Source: Saprolegnia diclina VS20 (taxonomy: Eukaryota; Oomycota; Saprolegniomycetes; Saprolegniales; Saprolegniaceae). Taken from it: a stretch of 53,562 nt of DNA. Of the stretch, positions 50,100-53,562 are shown in pieces. The notes under the pieces were generated by a model that saw only the letters and a program-made list of their open reading frames with translations, made no database searches and was not told the origin of the DNA. How positions within the stretch are numbered: the first letter of the stretch is position 1; the number at the start of each line of letters is the position of its first letter. The position numbers and the translations under genes were made by a program. The stretch is from NCBI RefSeq assembly GCF_000281045.1, contig NW_008246082.1, positions 660,910-714,471 on the forward strand, given 5' to 3'.

Positions 50100-52947
50100 T
50101 TAATGCAAGGCGAACTGGGCGTAGAGAGGTCCAATGGCGGCCATGTTGCGGTGCACGGCATGCTGAAGCGGCATAAGGTAGTACTCCATGTTGCCGTTCT
50201 CACGGGCGTGGCGCGTCGGCGGGTGGTCGCTCAGGTAGAGCCACAGCGCGTGCAGGATCGATCGAATGTCCAGCGGTGTCAGACGCGGGAACAGCGTCCC
50301 GCAGCCTTGGAGCGGCTCGGGGATCCACTGCGTCTGCGCAATGACCGCCATGACCTCCAACGTCACCGCGAGCATGTGCGACATGTGCAGATACGGCGGC
50401 GTGCCATCGTCTTGGACGTCGTCGAGGCGCTGGTGTCGACGCGCGTGCCAGTAGTTGATGAGCACAACGAGGAGGCTCTTGAGCAGCGGGAGGCAGCGCA
50501 ACACCGCATGCGGCGGGCCGTACGCAACGATGCACTCGAGGAGCGAGACCACAAACGGGTAGTGCAGTAACCACTGCTCCATGCGCAGATCCACGTCAAA
50601 GTTGGTGCGCTCGGGCAGCACGTCCTAGACATACGATCAGCTCACGCAGCGTTGGCATGCATAAACGTACGCGGTACTGTTCATCGGCCGGCATAAACAC
50701 GGCGACCGGCAGCATGCGCTCCACGAGCAGATCGACGAGGCCGCTCCAGTCTGGCTGCGTCGCCAGCAACAGCGCCTTGGCCTCAATACCGCACGCGACG
50801 GCGGCCGCCATCTTCTCCTTGTGCAGTCCCTGGAGCGTCGCATCGTACGTCGACGGCGCCGGGAGCGCAGCGTCGACCCACTTGGCGCGGCCGAGCTGCA
50901 GTTGCGCCAGCACCGTGGTCGACACCTCGCGACTCGCGTCTTTGGTCGTGCTGTCGACTGGGAACGGGTCGTACGGACGCAGCGTGTTGGCTGCCGAGAG
51001 CTTGCGAAACACGTGGCCAGCGTCCGAGACGGGTCGGTCGTCCGGCTGGAAAAAGTTGAGTTCCGGCGGCACATTGTGCGCAATGGTCGTCGGCGCGTGC
51101 GCGCTCAGAATTGCGTCCACAAAGAGACACGTAAACGTGGTCGCGACCGACGCGGGATACGCTGCGACACCGCCGCCGTCGGCGATGATGCGCGAGAGCA
51201 CGCGTGTGAGGCTGGCGACCGGCCGCTCTTTCCCAAGGCGGCGAAAGAAGAGCTGCAAAAGGGCGTAGATGCACGTGTATTGCCAGATCGGGTCCTCGAG
51301 CGTCGGGTACGGCAGTGATTCGAGCACCGAGAGCGCCAAGTCGGACGTCGCGTCCTCCGCGCTGCGGGCTTGCGCCAGTACAGCGTGCCAGTGGGCCACA
51401 CCTGAGCTCGCTTTCCACGCCGCGAGCGCGTCCAGTTGGCCGACGATCGAGTGCGCAGCGGGCTCTTCGACGTCGGCGCTCGGCGGTACGAGCGCGATGA
51501 ACCCTCGCAAGGCGCGCTGCGTCTGGTGCGGGTGCGCAGCTGAGAGCTGGGACGCGAGCAGGTCTAACATGCTCGCAATCGATGCCGGGGGCAAGTGCGG
51601 CAGCAGCTGCTGGCATCGCGCGAGGCCGCTGGGTAGGTGCAGCAGTGCGCTACAAACCTACAGCCACGCTTGACGCCCACGCAGTGTAGTATTCTTCTAC
51701 CTCTCGGATCTGCGCAGCGCTGCCGTGGCGAGCGACGAGTGGCCAAAAGTAGACATGGAACGACGACGGCGCGTCATTGGCCGGCAGCGTCGTCACGAGG
51801 TGCGCGAGCGACTCGATCGTGCGACGGAAAAAGAGCGCGTTGGTCGGGAGATACGCGAGGTACTCGGCGTGGAAGGGGCACTCAGGCCCGAGGCTTTCGA
51901 GCGCAACAATGACTTGGACCGGCGTTCGAACCAGCTCGGCGGCGCGCGCCGTACACAAGTCGAGGAGGTGGCGCCGAACGTCGGGGGACGCGAGGCGGCG
52001 TTGCAGCGTGTCGGCCGGGGCCGTCGAAAAATGTTGATCGCAAGCGAGGACAAGCTGCGGGCACTCGCGGAGGACGCTCAGGAGGAGGCAGAGGTGCTCA
52101 TCCGAGGCGGTTGCGACGACGGCAACGACAGCCGGTGCAATGTACAGCGGGTACGTCGGGACGAGGAAGGTCGTGAGGTTCGCGAGAAGGCTTGGCGACG
52201 TCTGGGCGCCGTCTACGCGGAAATTCAGCTCAAGATAGAGACATCGTGAGTGGCTCACGCGTTGCGATCGTTCGGAGCGTGTACTCAAGCAGTGGTCGCG
52301 TCGCATTGGTCCCGAGGAAGGCCAGGAGCCACGCCCACGTCGTCCCGTCGGCTTCGATCCACGTCATGAGCATGGTCATGAGGTCGCTGAACGTAGACTC
52401 GGCGTCGGGACGACACCAGACCATCGAGACGCAGCGACGCGCGATCCCAAGCAGGACGCGGTAGATCGGGTGCCCGTTGGCGGCCTGGATCCTCGTGCGC
52501 GGTGGTATTGCCACGTCACCGTCTTTTGCGCCAACAAGGCTTGCAAGCGGAATCGCCTGGTGCGTTTCGAACAAGCAGGTCATCGTCGCGCTCATGACGC
52601 CAACAAGCGTCGTGCTCGGCAGCGGCTCCATGTTGAGGGGCTCTTGCAGCGCCCATGTGCACCGGAGAATGGCTTCCATGTCTAGACATAGAGCGATACT
52701 TAGCGAGCTGCGTGGCTGAGCTAGCGTACCTGGCGCGGCCGACGTCGTGGCGGCTACATGCTCCGGCGCCAGGCGAGGTTGCTTTTTCGGGCGTGTCTTC
52801 TTGGTCTTGCCTTTGCCTTGCACGTACTTCTACATGGACCGACACGCTGAGATCACGGGCCTGTACATGCGGTTGGACCTTGACGGCGGCCTGGAACTGC
52901 ACCGGGAGATCGTCCGGCACGACGGTCTCGGGCGGCGCAAGAGTCAT
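50100..52947 (-). CDS. Large alpha-helical protein, family not recognised
   Basis: Six exons, 52867-52947, 52730-52829, 52259-52681, 51701-52212, 50671-51657 and 50100-50624, join in phase to 875 residues. The first 60 residues are a short beta-like or disordered head with a basic patch (GKGKTKKTRPKKQPR) that could be a nuclear signal. The remainder is a continuous run of amphipathic helices of HEAT/ARM style, for example IPLASLVGAKDGDV, IWQYTCIYALLQLFFRRL and HPHQTQRALRGFIALVP. The conserved-looking C-terminal part holds LPERTNFDVDLRMEQWLLHY, then a leucine-rich RCLPLLKSLLVVLINYW. No enzyme motif or membrane helix is certain. Size, basic head and helical repeat would suit a nuclear scaffold such as an Integrator-type subunit, but I have no firm match. 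Introns are 37-48 nt; the first (37 nt) is among the shortest in the window. Confidence 0.7.
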
Positions 52948-53068
52948 GGGCAGCTTGGTCGCTTGCCCCACACAAGTCGAAACTTTATTGAAGGCTATTA
53001 AATAATGTTATATAGTATCGTATATAGTGTAATCTTAAATTATCTAAATAGTATGTGATGAGTCGAAC

Positions 53069-53470
53069 GTGGCAAAACGTGGCTTGGTGTGGCGGATACC
53101 ACGTTTAACTGTTTGTCCTATTTCTCTAGTAATACGGCTCGCATGGAAACACAACTTAGTGGATTATGTCCTCAAAAGCGTCGGCTACCGCTGTGCCAAA
53201 GTAGGGCGATTTCATTTTTCAACCATGTTTGGCGATCCGATCGACTTGGAACTTGTTGGGCGTGACTATATGTGGCAAAATGTGCTATATATGGCACATA
53301 CCATATTTAATGATTTGACATGCTACTAGTGCAATACTGTCCGCACGGCAACGCGGCTTGGCGAATTGTGCTCTCCAAAGTGCCAGCTACCTTTGTGCCA
53401 AGATAGGGCGATTTCATTTTCCAACACAATTTGGCGCTGCCATCGCCCTGGAATCGGGCTGAGGTCATTG
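53069..53470. repeat. Diverged tandem duplication, period about 203 bp
   Basis: The block starting GTGGCAAAACGTGG at 53069 is repeated from 53272 (GTGGCAAAATGTGC). Matching landmarks recur at a 202-203 bp offset, the clearest being AGGGCGATTTCATTTT at 53203 and 53405; others are TGTGCCAA and a CATACCATATTTAA / GATACCACGTTTAA pair. The copies differ by many substitutions. The surroundings are AT-richer than the rest of the window. No long frame spans both copies with coding bias. It may be the edge of a satellite or a non-autonomous element continuing beyond the window. Confidence 0.75.
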
Positions 53471-53562
53471 TGCTTGCTATTCATTGGTCAAAATAACTCT
53501 AAAGTGGCGAATGGGATCCACCTTTCGAGGAAACTTCGAAGCATTATAGCCAATCCAGGGCC

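Overview
The window looks like nuclear DNA of an oomycete, most likely a Saprolegnia-type water mould. Genes are packed tightly on both strands (tails 10-35 bp apart, one pair of heads 56 bp apart), third codon positions are GC-rich, and most multi-exon genes carry many tiny introns (37-74 nt, one of 149 nt). The donors are mainly GTACG or GTGCG and the acceptors mainly TAG. Several start codons are preceded by a 16-19 nt pyrimidine-rich start-site element like the oomycete Inr/FPR core promoter, and a bZIP factor with an oomycete-style altered DNA-contact residue is present. No rRNA, tRNA, CRISPR array, insertion sequence or virus was seen. About 24 protein genes are supported; exon joins were worked out by hand from reading phase and splice signals.

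Layout: 0.7-4.5 kb holds two equilibrative nucleoside transporter (ENT) paralogues, and a third lies at 26.8-28.2 kb. 5.1-12.2 kb holds an EF-hand protein, a CSRNP-like nuclear protein, a clamp-type TPR co-chaperone and mitochondrial ornithine aminotransferase. 12.5-15.8 kb is AP-2 alpha adaptin. 16.1-19.7 kb is one 1071-residue protein joining ankyrin repeats, a B-box zinc finger, TPR helices and an RGS-like domain. 19.7-25.7 kb is a cilium-flavoured block: a BART-domain protein, ARL6/BBS3, a long coiled-coil protein, a small basic protein and IFT43. 25.8-33.4 kb holds a CZIB-like protein without its zinc cysteines, the third ENT, a bZIP-START-like transcription factor, an ER-type metallophosphoesterase and CstF-64. 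33.8-39.2 kb is a complete KDM5 histone demethylase. 40.2-49.3 kb holds a cathepsin D-like protease, a 21-exon CLC chloride channel, a guanylate kinase fused to an RII-alpha-type docking domain, a secreted spermidine-synthase-like protein and a W2-domain translation factor. 50.1-52.9 kb is a large helical protein I cannot name, and the right end carries a diverged 203-bp tandem duplication.

Most genes are housekeeping. The parts that may be new are the ANK/B-box/TPR/RGS protein, the grouping of ARL6, a BART protein and IFT43 around two uncharacterised genes, and the docking-domain guanylate kinase. All fit signalling and flagellar biology of a zoospore-forming organism, but the functional links are inference.
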